64,000 nucleotides of DNA from Metabacillus sp. FJAT-52054. GTDB lineage: Bacteria; Bacillota; Bacilli; Bacillales; Bacillaceae. The translations under genes and the position numbers were made by a program. The stretch's first letter is position 1; each line of letters starts with the position of its first letter. A model generated the notes under the pieces. The model was not told where the DNA came from and did no database searches. It saw only the letters and a list, made by a program, of their open reading frames with translations. The DNA lies in contig NZ_CP147407.1 of the NCBI RefSeq assembly GCF_037201815.1, positions 2,116,723 to 2,180,722 on the forward strand, given 5' to 3'. Shown piece by piece: positions 44,088 through 52,546 of the stretch.

Positions 44088-44363
44088 TTAACTTGAGGTC
44101 CCTTCTTTTAATATTGCCAGCACAGCAGCGTAGCCCGCAGCAAGCTCCATTTTCTCCTCTTCTTTTAATGAGGAGTCCATAACCCTGCTGATCGAAATGT
44201 CAAATTTCTGATCAGGGCTTTTTCTAACCCTTGGATGGGTTCCTTCATCGAGCAGATCTCTTTTCATCGCATCTTCGAGTGCAGCTCTTTCAGGGAGATC
44301 AGAATCCAGCTTTCGATTGTGCCATATTTTCCGATAACAGTCGAGCAGGTGCTTATCCTCCAT
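44088..44363 (-). CDS. Small soluble hypothetical protein, 91 residues
   Basis: I do not recognise this protein. It is mostly helical and charged: a CYRKIWHNRKLDSD start, then EDAMKRDLLDEGTHPRVRKSPDQKFD, and a C-terminal helix EEKMELAAGYAAVLAILKEG. GGGGGTGG lies 4-5 bases before ATG. It lies between rarD and yojF on the same strand; the 18 bases to rarD suggest co-transcription. No cysteines beyond one, no membrane segment. Confidence 0.6.
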   Translation of the reverse strand: MEDKHLLDCYRKIWHNRKLDSDLPERAALEDAMKRDLLDEGTHPRVRKSPDQKFDISISRVMDSSLKEEEKMELAAGYAAVLAILKEGTSS

Positions 44364-44381
44364 TTTACCACCCCCGTTATT

Positions 44382-45320
44382 TTATATATCCGCTGAACGA
44401 TTTTTCATTCTTTTAAGGTGGACGCTTCTGGCTGCTTTGCTGCTGGAAAGTGTAAAAACGGCAAGGGCAGACCAGATAAACGTGAATGTAACTAGATCTA
44501 CACGTGTAAAGGTTTCATTAAAGATGGTTAGCCCTGCTATGAGTGTTAAGGTAGGAGCAATGTATTGAAGAATCCCCGTCATGTAAAGAGGTATTCTCTG
44601 TGCCCCGGTTGCAAAAAGAAGCAGCGGAATAGCGGTTACGATTCCAGCGCCGATCAGCAGCAGATCAACGGAAAGACTTCCAGCCAGAAATGATGATTTC
44701 CCTGTCTGTGAAAGATGCAGCAGATACATTACTGAAAAAGGTAAAACGGCTAGGGTTTCAAAGGTCAATCCAATGGAAGCATTCAGCTTCGTAACCTTCT
44801 TTGTAAGACCATATAACCCGAAGCTTAAAGCGAGGATCATTGAAATCCATGGGAAGCTTCCAAAGTGAAAGCCTGAGATTAGGACACCAGTAAGTGCCAG
44901 GATGAAAGAAAGCTTTTGCCATCCATTCAGCTTTTCTTTCAGAAAAATCATTCCAAGAAGGACACTGATTAATGGATTAATATAATATCCAAGACTGGCT
45001 TCCAAAATATGATGGTTATTCACGGCCCAAATGTATACAAACCAGTTTGCGCTTATGAGCAAGGAAGACAAGATAAGAGATCCGATTAAAAGCGGCCTTT
45101 TTTTCATATTCCGCAGTGTTTGGATCATTGCCGGCCAGTTTTTACCGGCTGTTAAAACCAATAGCATAAAAATAAAAGACCAGAAAATACGATGTGCCAG
45201 GATTTCTTCTGAACTGACTGAATCAGCTGCTTTCCAGTATAGCGGAAGAATTCCCCACAAAAAATAAGAACCGGCCGTCAGCAGGATTCCGGTTTTGTCA
45301 TGCTTTACATGTTCGTGCAA
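44382..45320 (-). CDS. rarD: RarD-type EamA transporter (YojE)
   Basis: A 312-residue protein with ten membrane helices in two EamA halves and the RarD hallmarks: FLWGILPLYWK near the N-terminus, AHRIFWSF, LGYYINPL in the first half and ILQYIAPTLTL in the second. RarD relatives act in small-molecule export; the role is not settled. Its place next to bshB2/yojF matches yojE. The hypothetical 91-residue gene follows after 18 bases. Confidence 0.9.
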   Translation of the reverse strand: MHEHVKHDKTGILLTAGSYFLWGILPLYWKAADSVSSEEILAHRIFWSFIFMLLVLTAGKNWPAMIQTLRNMKKRPLLIGSLILSSLLISANWFVYIWAVNNHHILEASLGYYINPLISVLLGMIFLKEKLNGWQKLSFILALTGVLISGFHFGSFPWISMILALSFGLYGLTKKVTKLNASIGLTFETLAVLPFSVMYLLHLSQTGKSSFLAGSLSVDLLLIGAGIVTAIPLLLFATGAQRIPLYMTGILQYIAPTLTLIAGLTIFNETFTRVDLVTFTFIWSALAVFTLSSSKAARSVHLKRMKNRSADI

Positions 45321-45443
45321 GTTTAATTCACGCTCCCTGTTACTCCATGCACATTATACTCTTCCCTCCTGAACCTTCACAAGCAAAAGGTTTTGACTCC
45401 GCATATACTGCATTATCGCCCGCCTAAACGAAAGGATGATTAG

Positions 45444-45908
45444 ATGTTTCCATGGAATAAACAATATCCGTTTAATCAGCAGAAAATGCCCGATTTCTTT
45501 AAGAGCATGAATCCTAACCAGGTTGAAAATTACGTTCAGGAGGTAATGGGGCAGGTTTTTGGCCAAGATCAATCTGGCGGATTTCCTTACCAATTCTCAA
45601 AAAACAGAGAAGAAAAACAAGCGCCGCCGTCTGAAAATTGGTATGAGGCCACAGATCGGATTTACTTTAAAATAAAAATTCCCGCAAAGATAGCAGGAGA
45701 TGTCAAAATTCAGCATAACAGTCATCAGCTGACGCTTGAGAATTTCCCTGAAAAAGGAGAGCGAAAAACCTTTCAAATTCCATTTCTGGTCCGCAGAAAA
45801 GGAACAAAAGCGACCTATCAGGATGAAGAACTGGAACTGTCATTTATTAAGAACGAGGATTTAAATGTTACAGAAATTCATATTCCGGAAGGTGACATTA
45901 GAAGCTGA
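45444..45908 (+). CDS. yocM: Hsp20/alpha-crystallin-like small heat shock protein (YocM type)
   Basis: A 154-residue protein with a Phe/Pro-rich, Gln-rich N-terminal arm (1-60) and a C-terminal alpha-crystallin-like beta-sandwich with YFKIKIPAKIAGDVKI, HQLTLENFPEKGER and a short IP tail. It resembles B. subtilis YocM, linked to salt stress. It lacks a strong C-terminal I-x-I motif. AAAGGATG precedes ATG; the stop lies inside its own terminator. Confidence 0.8.
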   Translation: MFPWNKQYPFNQQKMPDFFKSMNPNQVENYVQEVMGQVFGQDQSGGFPYQFSKNREEKQAPPSENWYEATDRIYFKIKIPAKIAGDVKIQHNSHQLTLENFPEKGERKTFQIPFLVRRKGTKATYQDEELELSFIKNEDLNVTEIHIPEGDIRS

Positions 45909-45923
45909 AACGCCATCAGCTTC
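45901..45923 (+). terminator. Terminator of the Hsp20 gene
   Basis: GAAGCTG/CAGCTTC, 7 bp with a 9-base loop and TTTTCTTT after it. The stop codon falls in the stem. Confidence 0.85.
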
Positions 45924-46055
45924 TTTTCTTTGGATTAGGACGCACTGCCCCAGTCTCCAATGACGCTTGGCTTTTTGCATTGGCTTGGGATATCCACGGG
46001 CAGCATGTTGAGCATAGAAAATTTGTGGAAAGCCACCTAATTAAACAGGAAAAAA

Positions 46056-46078
46056 CCGCCTTCCTGCATGAAAGCGGC
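46056..46078 (-). terminator. Terminator of the glycine-rich gene
   Basis: On the minus strand GCCGC and GCGG pair with extending TTC/GAA steps around a 6-base loop, then TTTTTT; 31 bases past the stop. Confidence 0.7.
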
Positions 46079-46108
46079 ATACCTTCTATCTTATTAAGGG
46101 TAGACAGG

Positions 46109-46396
46109 TCAATACGCACCTGGGTAGCCGGGGTAGCCGCCTCCGGCAAATCCCACTGGATAGCCTCCAGCAAATCCTCCGCCGGGATAGCCTCCGTAGA
46201 AACCGCCGCCAGGATAACCGCCGTAGAAACCGCCGCCATAAAACGGATAGGGGGGACGAGCCAAACTGCCGACAATTGCACCGCCCAGCAGCCCTCCCAC
46301 CAGCCCGCCGACAAATGGAAATCCGAACGGGATAAACCTCGGGTAAGGGCCAGGACCTGGGCCTCCGGGATTTCCGCGCATCATATAAGGGTACAC
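46109..46396 (-). CDS. Glycine/tyrosine/proline-rich small protein
   Basis: A 95-residue protein: an N-terminal MMRGNPGGPGPGPYPR, a hydrophobic Gly-rich segment (FVGGLVGGLLGGAIVGSLA) that could span the membrane, and three GGFYGGYPG/GGFAGGYP repeats. Low-complexity proteins like this in Bacillaceae are often spore-surface or envelope proteins, but I do not recognise a family. GAGGAGG precedes ATG. The repeats are true residue repeats, not the satellite array. Confidence 0.7.
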   Translation of the reverse strand: MYPYMMRGNPGGPGPGPYPRFIPFGFPFVGGLVGGLLGGAIVGSLARPPYPFYGGGFYGGYPGGGFYGGYPGGGFAGGYPVGFAGGGYPGYPGAY

Positions 46397-46480
46397 GTTT
46401 ATTCCTCCTCTTCGTTAGCCTGCACTCATAGGTTATTCACCTAGCATGGACAACGAATGGGCCCTTACCCACCAGGGATA

Positions 46481-46843
46481 TTAATTAATTGACTGATCCC
46501 GGGATCCATCCTCTTTGTATATCATAATGGAAGCATTTTGAATATGAACCAGCTCTCTTGCTTTACTTAGGGCATCTGCTTTTGTATCAAAAGAGAAGCT
46601 TGCCCTTTTGCTATGTTCCTTCTCGAGAACCCATTTTTCTTCTCTTTTGTGAAGTTTATATGTTTGGCCAGGCTCTTCTCTGCCGTCTGCCCATTTCTCT
46701 GCTTGAGAAGTTGCAATTGCAATTGCTCTGCCTTCATCATATTTATCCTCCAGCAGGGCGTTGGCAATTTCGATGGCCTTCTCCCTCGTTTTGTCAGGAA
46801 GGTTTTTCATTGAATCCGGATAGTCCTGCTTGCTCCAAGGCAT
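46481..46843 (-). CDS. ydaT: YdaT-like protein with DUF2188 domain
   Basis: A 120-residue protein: N-terminal PWSKQDYPDSMKNL followed by AIAIATSQAEKWADG, typical of YdaT-type proteins, and a C-terminal DUF2188 beta-alpha-beta unit (KWVLEKEHSKRASFSFD, then KADALSKARELV). DUF2188 proteins are small stress proteins of unknown activity. GAGGGAG lies just before ATG. It follows the SDR gene by 15 bases, same strand, so it may end that operon. Confidence 0.8.
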   Translation of the reverse strand: MPWSKQDYPDSMKNLPDKTREKAIEIANALLEDKYDEGRAIAIATSQAEKWADGREEPGQTYKLHKREEKWVLEKEHSKRASFSFDTKADALSKARELVHIQNASIMIYKEDGSRDQSIN

Positions 46844-46858
46844 GGTTAAGCTCCCTCC

Positions 46859-47599
46859 TCAATGCTCATAAATCATTTTACGAGTCATTCCTCCATCTAT
46901 GACAAGGTTCGCACCATTTACAAAGCTGTTTGAAGCTTGAGTGAGGTAAAGACAGGCACCTGCTATATCAGAAGGCTCACCGACTCTTCCTGACAGATGC
47001 TGGGAATGATCAACTTCTCTTAGATCTTCTAAATTACCTGTGTGAATCCAGCCTGGTGAAATAGCATTTACAGTGATGGAATAATCCGCAAACGAAGCTG
47101 CCAGGGCATGTGTCAAGGCCACGATTCCGCCTTTTGATGCTGCATAGGCCTCTGAGTGAGGCTCTGACATTTGTGACCTTGTTGAAGCTATGTTGACTAT
47201 GGAACCCCCGGTTCGGTCCTTCATATGCTTAGCTGCCTCTCTTGAAAATAAAAATACGCTTCGAAGGTTTGTGGAAAGAATGTTATCCCAATCATCCACG
47301 GATAGTTCAAGCGGATCCTCGAACGCGACTGCTCCTGCGTTGTTAATCAAAACATCGATTCCGCCGAATGTTCGTACCGTCTCTTCCACACAGCCAATGA
47401 TATCCTCAGAATTCCTGACATCTGTTTTTAAAAATAATACGTTGTCGTTTTGCTTTAGTAATTCAGCTTCCAGTTCTTTCCCCTTATCGGAATCATAATC
47501 AGCTAATACAACATTGAATCCCTCTTTGCAGTAAGCTCGTGCAACCCCTTCTCCAATTCCGTTTGATGCTCCGGTTACAATAACTGTTTTTGCTTCCAT
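46859..47599 (-). CDS. SDR-family oxidoreductase
   Basis: A 246-residue classical short-chain dehydrogenase: TGASNGIGEG (NAD(P) loop), an acidic D near residue 34 favouring NAD(H), NNAGA, Ser in IASTRS, Tyr-x3-Lys in YAASK, and the PGWIHTG loop. Best fit is a glucose-1-dehydrogenase/3-oxoacyl reductase-like enzyme of unknown substrate. AGGAGGT precedes the ATG at 47599, directly after the yodB stop, so it is likely regulated with yodB by electrophiles. Confidence 0.82.
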   Translation of the reverse strand: MEAKTVIVTGASNGIGEGVARAYCKEGFNVVLADYDSDKGKELEAELLKQNDNVLFLKTDVRNSEDIIGCVEETVRTFGGIDVLINNAGAVAFEDPLELSVDDWDNILSTNLRSVFLFSREAAKHMKDRTGGSIVNIASTRSQMSEPHSEAYAASKGGIVALTHALAASFADYSITVNAISPGWIHTGNLEDLREVDHSQHLSGRVGEPSDIAGACLYLTQASNSFVNGANLVIDGGMTRKMIYEH

Positions 47600-47613
47600 C
47601 TTTGAGCGACCTC

Positions 47614-47919
47614 CTAGCAATAACGATTGCCCCATATTTGAACTTCCTTCATAACGTTCTCTAATGCCATACCCTTTTCGGTCAGCATATAAATCACTTT
47701 TACAGGAGTTTCAGGATATACAATCCGCTTAATCATATCAGCGGCTTCCAATTCTTTTAATCGTTCAGCAAGCATTTTTTGGCTAATACTAGGAATGATT
47801 TCAGAGAGATCTTTAAAACGCTTCGGCCCGTCCATTAACACGTGGACAATCATTCCGTTCCATCGTTTACCAAGCAGCTTAAAAGCAAATTCAATATGCG
47901 GACAATTTGAAAATTCCAT
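47614..47919 (-). CDS. yodB: HxlR-family redox-sensing repressor YodB
   Basis: In B. subtilis YodB represses quinone/diamide-response genes, sensing electrophiles through a conserved Cys6. The 101-residue protein keeps Cys at position 6 (MEFSNC), the winged helix with GPKRFKDL and SQKMLAERLKELE, and the strand PETPVKVIYMLTEKG. It ends with a Cys but is shorter than YodB by about 10 residues. It is divergent from yodC across 150 bases with twin AACGTT repeats. Confidence 0.92.
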   Translation of the reverse strand: MEFSNCPHIEFAFKLLGKRWNGMIVHVLMDGPKRFKDLSEIIPSISQKMLAERLKELEAADMIKRIVYPETPVKVIYMLTEKGMALENVMKEVQIWGNRYC

Positions 47920-47947
47920 AACATCGCCACCTTTTCAAGCCTCATTC

Positions 47948-47987
47948 TTGACAATTGTTTGAACAACGTTTTATGATAGACAACGTT
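47948..47987 (+). promoter_or_regulatory. yodC promoter with paired ACAACGTT repeats
   Basis: TTGACA (47948-47953), 18-base spacer, TATGAT (47972-47977). ACAACGTT occurs at 47963-47970 inside the spacer and again at 47980-47987 just past the -10, 17 bases apart. Both could be bound by YodB; this is inference from position. Confidence 0.6.
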
Positions 47988-48069
47988 CGACAAACTTACA
48001 ATAAGTGAGTGTGTTACTTTTTGTCCATTATAAACGAAAATCCATCATTTTACAAAAGGAGGCTACACC

Positions 48070-48693
48070 ATGGCAACAACCATTGCAGATGATTTGCTGA
48101 CCCTAATGGGTGAACGCACATCCGTCCGTCATTATGACAAATCCGAATCCATATCTAAAGAAGATTTAAACGGGATCCTGGAATCTGCTATTAAAGCTCC
48201 ATCAGCGTGGAACCTGCAGCACTGGAACTTTTTAGTATTCCATAGCGCAGAATCAAAAGAACGCCTTCTGCCAATTGCATACAGCCAGAATCAAATTGTT
48301 GAATCTTCAGCAGTTGTTGCGATTTTAGGCGACTTGGAAGCAAATAAAAACACAGACCAGGTATACAATCCGCTTGTAGATGCCGGTCATATGTCCAAAG
48401 AAATTAAGGAAACGCTTGCAGGCCAAATCAATGGTGCTTATACAAACCCTGTATATGCCCGTGATGCCGCTTACAGCAATGCTTCCCTAGCAGCTATGCA
48501 GCTTATGCTAGCAGCAAAAGCTAAAGGTTTCGACACATGTGCAATCGGCGGTTTTAACGGCGAAGAATTAATCAAAGAATTTAAAATATCAGAAAGATAT
48601 GTACCGGTTATGCTGATTTCCATCGGAAAAGCGGCAAAACCTGCTCATAAAAGTGACAGAATCAAACTGGATCAAGTATCCGTCTGGCTCTAG
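48070..48693 (+). CDS. yodC: NAD(P)H nitroreductase YodC
   Basis: A 207-residue FMN-dependent nitroreductase with the N-terminal ERTSVRHYDKSE, APSAWNLQHWNF (FMN loop), and GFNGEELIKEF then VPVMLISIGK. In B. subtilis YodC reduces nitro compounds and quinones and is de-repressed when YodB is modified. AAAGGAGG precedes ATG by 8 bases. It has its own terminator. Confidence 0.93.
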   Translation: MATTIADDLLTLMGERTSVRHYDKSESISKEDLNGILESAIKAPSAWNLQHWNFLVFHSAESKERLLPIAYSQNQIVESSAVVAILGDLEANKNTDQVYNPLVDAGHMSKEIKETLAGQINGAYTNPVYARDAAYSNASLAAMQLMLAAKAKGFDTCAIGGFNGEELIKEFKISERYVPVMLISIGKAAKPAHKSDRIKLDQVSVWL

Positions 48694-48702
48694 TCACAAA
48701 CC

Positions 48703-48730
48703 TGAAAAGCGGGCTCCCACCCGCTTTTCA
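48703..48730 (+). terminator. Terminator of yodC
   Basis: TGAAAAGCGGG/CCCGCTTTTCA, 11 bp with a 6-base loop, followed by TTTTG. Confidence 0.85.
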
Positions 48731-48821
48731 TTTTGCCATTATTCTTTTTCCCGTTTTTTTTCAATACTTTTGACGGATTTGAGGAATCATATACCTATAT
48801 TGGAACAAGGAGATAGTGCTT

Positions 48822-50108
48822 ATGTTTAGTATCATACTCGGTTTAATTCTGCTGATGGTGCTTGCCTACTTTGGCTGGTCCATTATTTGGATAGCACCGC
48901 TCATATCCTTGCTTGTCGCAGGGATTGAAGGGCTGGATTTATTGCCTGCCTATACCGAAACCTATATGGAGGGCTTTGTAGGCTTTACAAAAAAATGGTT
49001 CCCTGTCTTCCTGCTTGGTGCAGTATTCGGTAAATTAATGGAAGAAACAGGGATGGCTCAGGCTGTTGCTTATAAAATTACCGATTTCATTGGGAAAAAA
49101 AGAGCCATACTCGGAGTACTAATCGGTGCAGCTGTCTTAACATATGGCGGAGTAAGCCTTTTTGTTGTCGTGTTTGCTCTTTACCCGTTAACGGTTGCAT
49201 TGTTTAAAGCAGCAGACCTTCCAAGGAAGCTTATCCCGGCAACACTCGTTTTAGGTGCTTTTACTTTTACGATGACAGCAATACCGGGAACACCGCAAAT
49301 TCAGAACATCATTCCTACCGATTACTTTAAGACGACTCCTTTAGCGGGGCCGGTTACAGGGATTGCCGCAGGGCTCATTATGGCAGTCTGTGGATATTTC
49401 TATCTCGCCTGGCGCGGTAAAAAGCTGCAGGCAAAGGGAGAAGGATACACAGAGCCTAAAGGCGGCAATGACGTAAAGGAAGTAGATCCTTCCAACCTGC
49501 CTAATCCCTATATATCCATTATCCCGCTGATAGCAGTTGTTCTATCACTAAATGTCATCAAGCTCGATATCCTGCCATCGCTATTGATCGGCATCATCAT
49601 CATCATGCTTTTGAGCTTGAAAAAAATGAAGCTGTTTATAAGTGCAATTAACGGCGGAGCTGCAGGTTCGGTTATGGCCATTATTAATACGAGTGCTGCT
49701 GTTGGATTTGGAGCCGTCGTAACCGCAGTTCCTAGTTTTTCAAACATTACAGATATGATTATGGGCCTTGGAGGGAATCCTCTAATCTCTGCAGCAATTG
49801 CTGTTGAGCTGCTTGCCAGTATTACAGGCTCCGCTTCCGGAGGAATGGGAATTGCTCTTCAGGCATTAGGTGATCAATATTATCAGCTTTCACAATCAAC
49901 AGGCATTGCGCCCGAGGCCTTTCACCGCATTGCTGCCGTCGCTTCCGGAGCTTCCATTCTGCCCCACAATGGAGCATTATTGACATTGCTTACGGTTACG
50001 GGACTAAAGCATAAAGAATCCTATATGGATGTTGCGGTCGTAGGATTGATTATTCCAATAATCGCATTGATTGTTTCGATATTGCTTGCATCTGCAGGTA
50101 TTTACTAA
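48822..50108 (+). CDS. GntP-family permease, probable 3-hydroxybutyrate transporter (YxjC type)
   Basis: A 428-residue, about 12-helix GntP-family transporter with FPVFLLGAVFGKLMEETGMA, YGGVSLFVVVFALYP and TGSASGGMGIALQAL. The adjacent 3-hydroxybutyrate dehydrogenase and the same pairing (yxjC-yxjF) in B. subtilis point to hydroxybutyrate or a related short acid. The frame starts with GTG at 48816, but AAGGAGA fits the ATG at 48822. Gluconate remains an alternative substrate. Confidence 0.82.
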   Translation: MFSIILGLILLMVLAYFGWSIIWIAPLISLLVAGIEGLDLLPAYTETYMEGFVGFTKKWFPVFLLGAVFGKLMEETGMAQAVAYKITDFIGKKRAILGVLIGAAVLTYGGVSLFVVVFALYPLTVALFKAADLPRKLIPATLVLGAFTFTMTAIPGTPQIQNIIPTDYFKTTPLAGPVTGIAAGLIMAVCGYFYLAWRGKKLQAKGEGYTEPKGGNDVKEVDPSNLPNPYISIIPLIAVVLSLNVIKLDILPSLLIGIIIIMLLSLKKMKLFISAINGGAAGSVMAIINTSAAVGFGAVVTAVPSFSNITDMIMGLGGNPLISAAIAVELLASITGSASGGMGIALQALGDQYYQLSQSTGIAPEAFHRIAAVASGASILPHNGALLTLLTVTGLKHKESYMDVAVVGLIIPIIALIVSILLASAGIY

Positions 50109-50185
50109 TTGCATGAAATTAGGAGTTCTAAAGCATAACTCTCTAATTTTAAATAAATTTCTAAATAATAGGAGGAGAAATAAAC

Positions 50186-50962
50186 ATGGTCGAAAATAAA
50201 GTTGTTTTTATTACTGGAGCTGCACAAGGAATTGGGTATGAAATAGGGGAAAAATTTGCTGCAGAAGGCGCTAAAGTTGTTTTGACAGACCTTAATGAAG
50301 AAGGCGTTAAAAAAGCAGCAGAAACTCTGGCACAAAATGGAAAGCAAACTCTGGGCCTAAAATGTGATGTAACAAACGAAGAAGAATTGAAAAATGCAAT
50401 TGATGAGACCATTTCACACTTTGGAAGACTGGATATTCTTATTAACAACGCAGGAATGCAGCACGTTTCACCAATTGAGGAATTCTCAACACAGCGTTAC
50501 GAACTTTTAGTTAAAATTATGCTGACTGCCCCATTCATGGCGATTAAGCATGTGTTCCCTCATATGAAAAAACAAGGCTTCGGACGGATCATTAATATGT
50601 CTTCCATTAACGGACTTATAGGATTCGCAGGTAAAGCCGCTTACAATAGTGCAAAACACGGCGTAATTGGTCTAACTAAGGTTGCAGCGCTTGAAGGAGC
50701 AGAACAAGGCATCACGGTTAATGCTCTTTGCCCGGGTTATGTTGATACTCCGCTAGTGCGCGGGCAAATGCAGGACTTGGCTAAAACACGTAATGTGCCA
50801 CTTGAAAAAGTTCTGGAAGAAGTCATCTACCCGTTAGTACCGCAAAAACGTCTGCTTAGCGTTGAAGAAATTGCTGATTATGCAATTTTCCTCTCTAGCG
50901 ATAAAGCTCGCGGAGTAACAGGTCAAGCTGTTGTGCTTGATGGCGGATATACAGCTCAATAA
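50186..50962 (+). CDS. 3-hydroxybutyrate dehydrogenase (YxjF type)
   Basis: Oxidises D-3-hydroxybutyrate to acetoacetate with NAD. The 258-residue SDR shows TGAAQGIGYEIG, NNAGMQHVSPIEEF (the HVSPIE sequence is typical of this enzyme), Ser in NMSSING, Tyr-x3-Lys in YNSAK and LCPGYVDTPLV. The GntP permease is 77 bases upstream, but no CoA-transferase (scoAB) follows, unlike the B. subtilis locus. Strong terminator downstream. Confidence 0.9.
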   Translation: MVENKVVFITGAAQGIGYEIGEKFAAEGAKVVLTDLNEEGVKKAAETLAQNGKQTLGLKCDVTNEEELKNAIDETISHFGRLDILINNAGMQHVSPIEEFSTQRYELLVKIMLTAPFMAIKHVFPHMKKQGFGRIINMSSINGLIGFAGKAAYNSAKHGVIGLTKVAALEGAEQGITVNALCPGYVDTPLVRGQMQDLAKTRNVPLEKVLEEVIYPLVPQKRLLSVEEIADYAIFLSSDKARGVTGQAVVLDGGYTAQ

Positions 50963-50977
50963 TAACGTATTAAAGGA

Positions 50978-51008
50978 AAGACCTTTGCGAAGTTTACGCA
51001 AAGGTCTT
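50978..51008 (+). terminator. Terminator of the hydroxybutyrate operon
   Basis: AAGACCTTTGCG with its exact complement (12 bp, 7-base loop), then CTTTTTTT. Confidence 0.92.
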
Positions 51009-51070
51009 CTTTTTTTCCTTGCAGTACCCGGATATAAATGATTTGCTTCTTCCAGCCCTCCATAAGAATC

Positions 51071-52354
51071 TTAGTTCTTTAATTCATGAGACTCGATAAA
51101 CTCCAGTCTTTCTTTACGGTCTTCCTCTATTCCTTTCAGCATGCTGACCGCATCTGCGATAAAAGGGCCTTTATTCAGCATGGTACATGCAGCTTTAAAA
51201 GACCGGTGGGCATCAACAATTTCTGGGCGGGTTGCCAATCGGGTTTTGGCAAGCGAAGCCAAAACCTCGGTTGCATAAATAAGCGGTATCTGAGAATGAA
51301 AGCAAAGACTCATTAGGTCATCCTGAAGCCGTCCAAGCTTTTCAAATCCTGCTTCTACAGCAAGGTCCCCTCTTGCAGCCATCACCCCAAAGCCTTCATG
51401 TTTAAGCCCTTCTGAGATAATAGAAGGAAGATTTTTTACAGCATATTCGGTCTCGATTTTCGCTGTAATCGGAAGGATTTTTCCTGTTTTTTCAAGCATT
51501 AAATTTTTTAGAAACTGCAGATCCTCTTTCGTATGGACAAAGGAAAGACCCACAATATCCGCATGGCGGAAAATGAACGCACTCTCGTTTATATCCTTCT
51601 CAGACATAGCCGGAAGCAGAAGAAAAGATAACGAATCCGGAAGATTAATGCCATCATTTACCTTAATAGAGACACTCCTTTTTAAGTAATGATGAACATT
51701 TGCGACGATGAGATCCTCCGTCTTGTATGCAATGGTGCCTTGTATCTTCCCATCATTTATTAAAAGCCGATCCCCTTTTCTTGCATTACGGAAGGCTTTT
51801 GGCATATTGGTAGAGAACAATCCGGCCATCTTTTCAGATTCGGCTAAAGAGATGCGAATTGCCTCGCCGGACTGCATTTTGACGGTCGAGAGGTTATTTG
51901 GGAGTTTGGTTATTCTTATTTTAGGACCACTTAAATCCATATAGATTCTGCATGGCAGATGAGTCATATTGGAGGCTCGCCTTACTCTTTCAATGATTTC
52001 CTTCCATTCCTTTACTCCGTCATGGCCGCAATTAACTCGTGCAATGTCCATGCCATTTTCCAGAAGTCCTGCGATCTCGGCCTCCTGCAGGCTTTTATCC
52101 ATCGTTACCATGATTGAATGACCGCTCTTTTTAAAAAGAGATACCATTCTCTTTTCGATAAGTTTCTCGCTCATTTCCTCATCTTTAATGAAAGACCCTG
52201 AACTTGTCAGAGCGGGAATCGTCTTTTCTCCCCGTTTGGGAGATCTGGCTTTTAAGTAAGCTTGCATAGATTTTAAACTATATAGGCGATCTTTTTCGAC
52301 CTGTTCAGATTCCACGTATATCACTCCATCTATCCTCAATTCCAATAATTCCAT
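51071..52354 (-). CDS. Pyruvate-kinase-like protein with N-terminal extension, lacking the C domain
   Basis: The 427-residue protein has about 80 residues with no recognised domain, then a pyruvate kinase A/B barrel: DIARVNCGHDG, MDLSGPKIRI (for LDTKGPEIR), INDGKI, DIVGLSFVHTK, ITAKIETE (catalytic Lys and metal Glu), AARGDLAVE (metal Asp), and YATEVLASL. The N-terminal TKIVCTIGP strand is replaced, and the protein ends before the allosteric C domain of about 120 residues. It may have changed substrate or be regulatory. Not next to glycolytic genes. Confidence 0.78.
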   Translation of the reverse strand: MELLELRIDGVIYVESEQVEKDRLYSLKSMQAYLKARSPKRGEKTIPALTSSGSFIKDEEMSEKLIEKRMVSLFKKSGHSIMVTMDKSLQEAEIAGLLENGMDIARVNCGHDGVKEWKEIIERVRRASNMTHLPCRIYMDLSGPKIRITKLPNNLSTVKMQSGEAIRISLAESEKMAGLFSTNMPKAFRNARKGDRLLINDGKIQGTIAYKTEDLIVANVHHYLKRSVSIKVNDGINLPDSLSFLLLPAMSEKDINESAFIFRHADIVGLSFVHTKEDLQFLKNLMLEKTGKILPITAKIETEYAVKNLPSIISEGLKHEGFGVMAARGDLAVEAGFEKLGRLQDDLMSLCFHSQIPLIYATEVLASLAKTRLATRPEIVDAHRSFKAACTMLNKGPFIADAVSMLKGIEEDRKERLEFIESHELKN

Positions 52355-52457
52355 TGTATGCGGGAGCGTGAAGGAAATGAATAAACGCCTGTCCAGAAAG
52401 CTGTTTTGGTAAAACAGAACGTTTTACTGATTGCGGGAGATCTTTGAACCAAAGAAA

Positions 52458-52494
52458 AACCCAAGAATACTCATGCATTGAGTATTCTTGGGTT
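52458..52494 (-). terminator. Terminator of wrbA
   Basis: AACCCAAGAATACTC with its exact complement (15 bp, 7-base loop), then TTTCTTTGG on the minus strand, 52 bases past the stop. Confidence 0.85.
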
Positions 52495-52546
52495 AACGAT
52501 TCAGATTTTCTTAAGGTTTGGCTATTGGAAATGCCCCTATTTTTTA

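Noticed and set aside
49295..49325. Ter-like match in the GntP permease gene
   Set aside because: The B half fits partly (ATGTTCTGAAT), but the A half does not, and it lies in a conserved coding segment.
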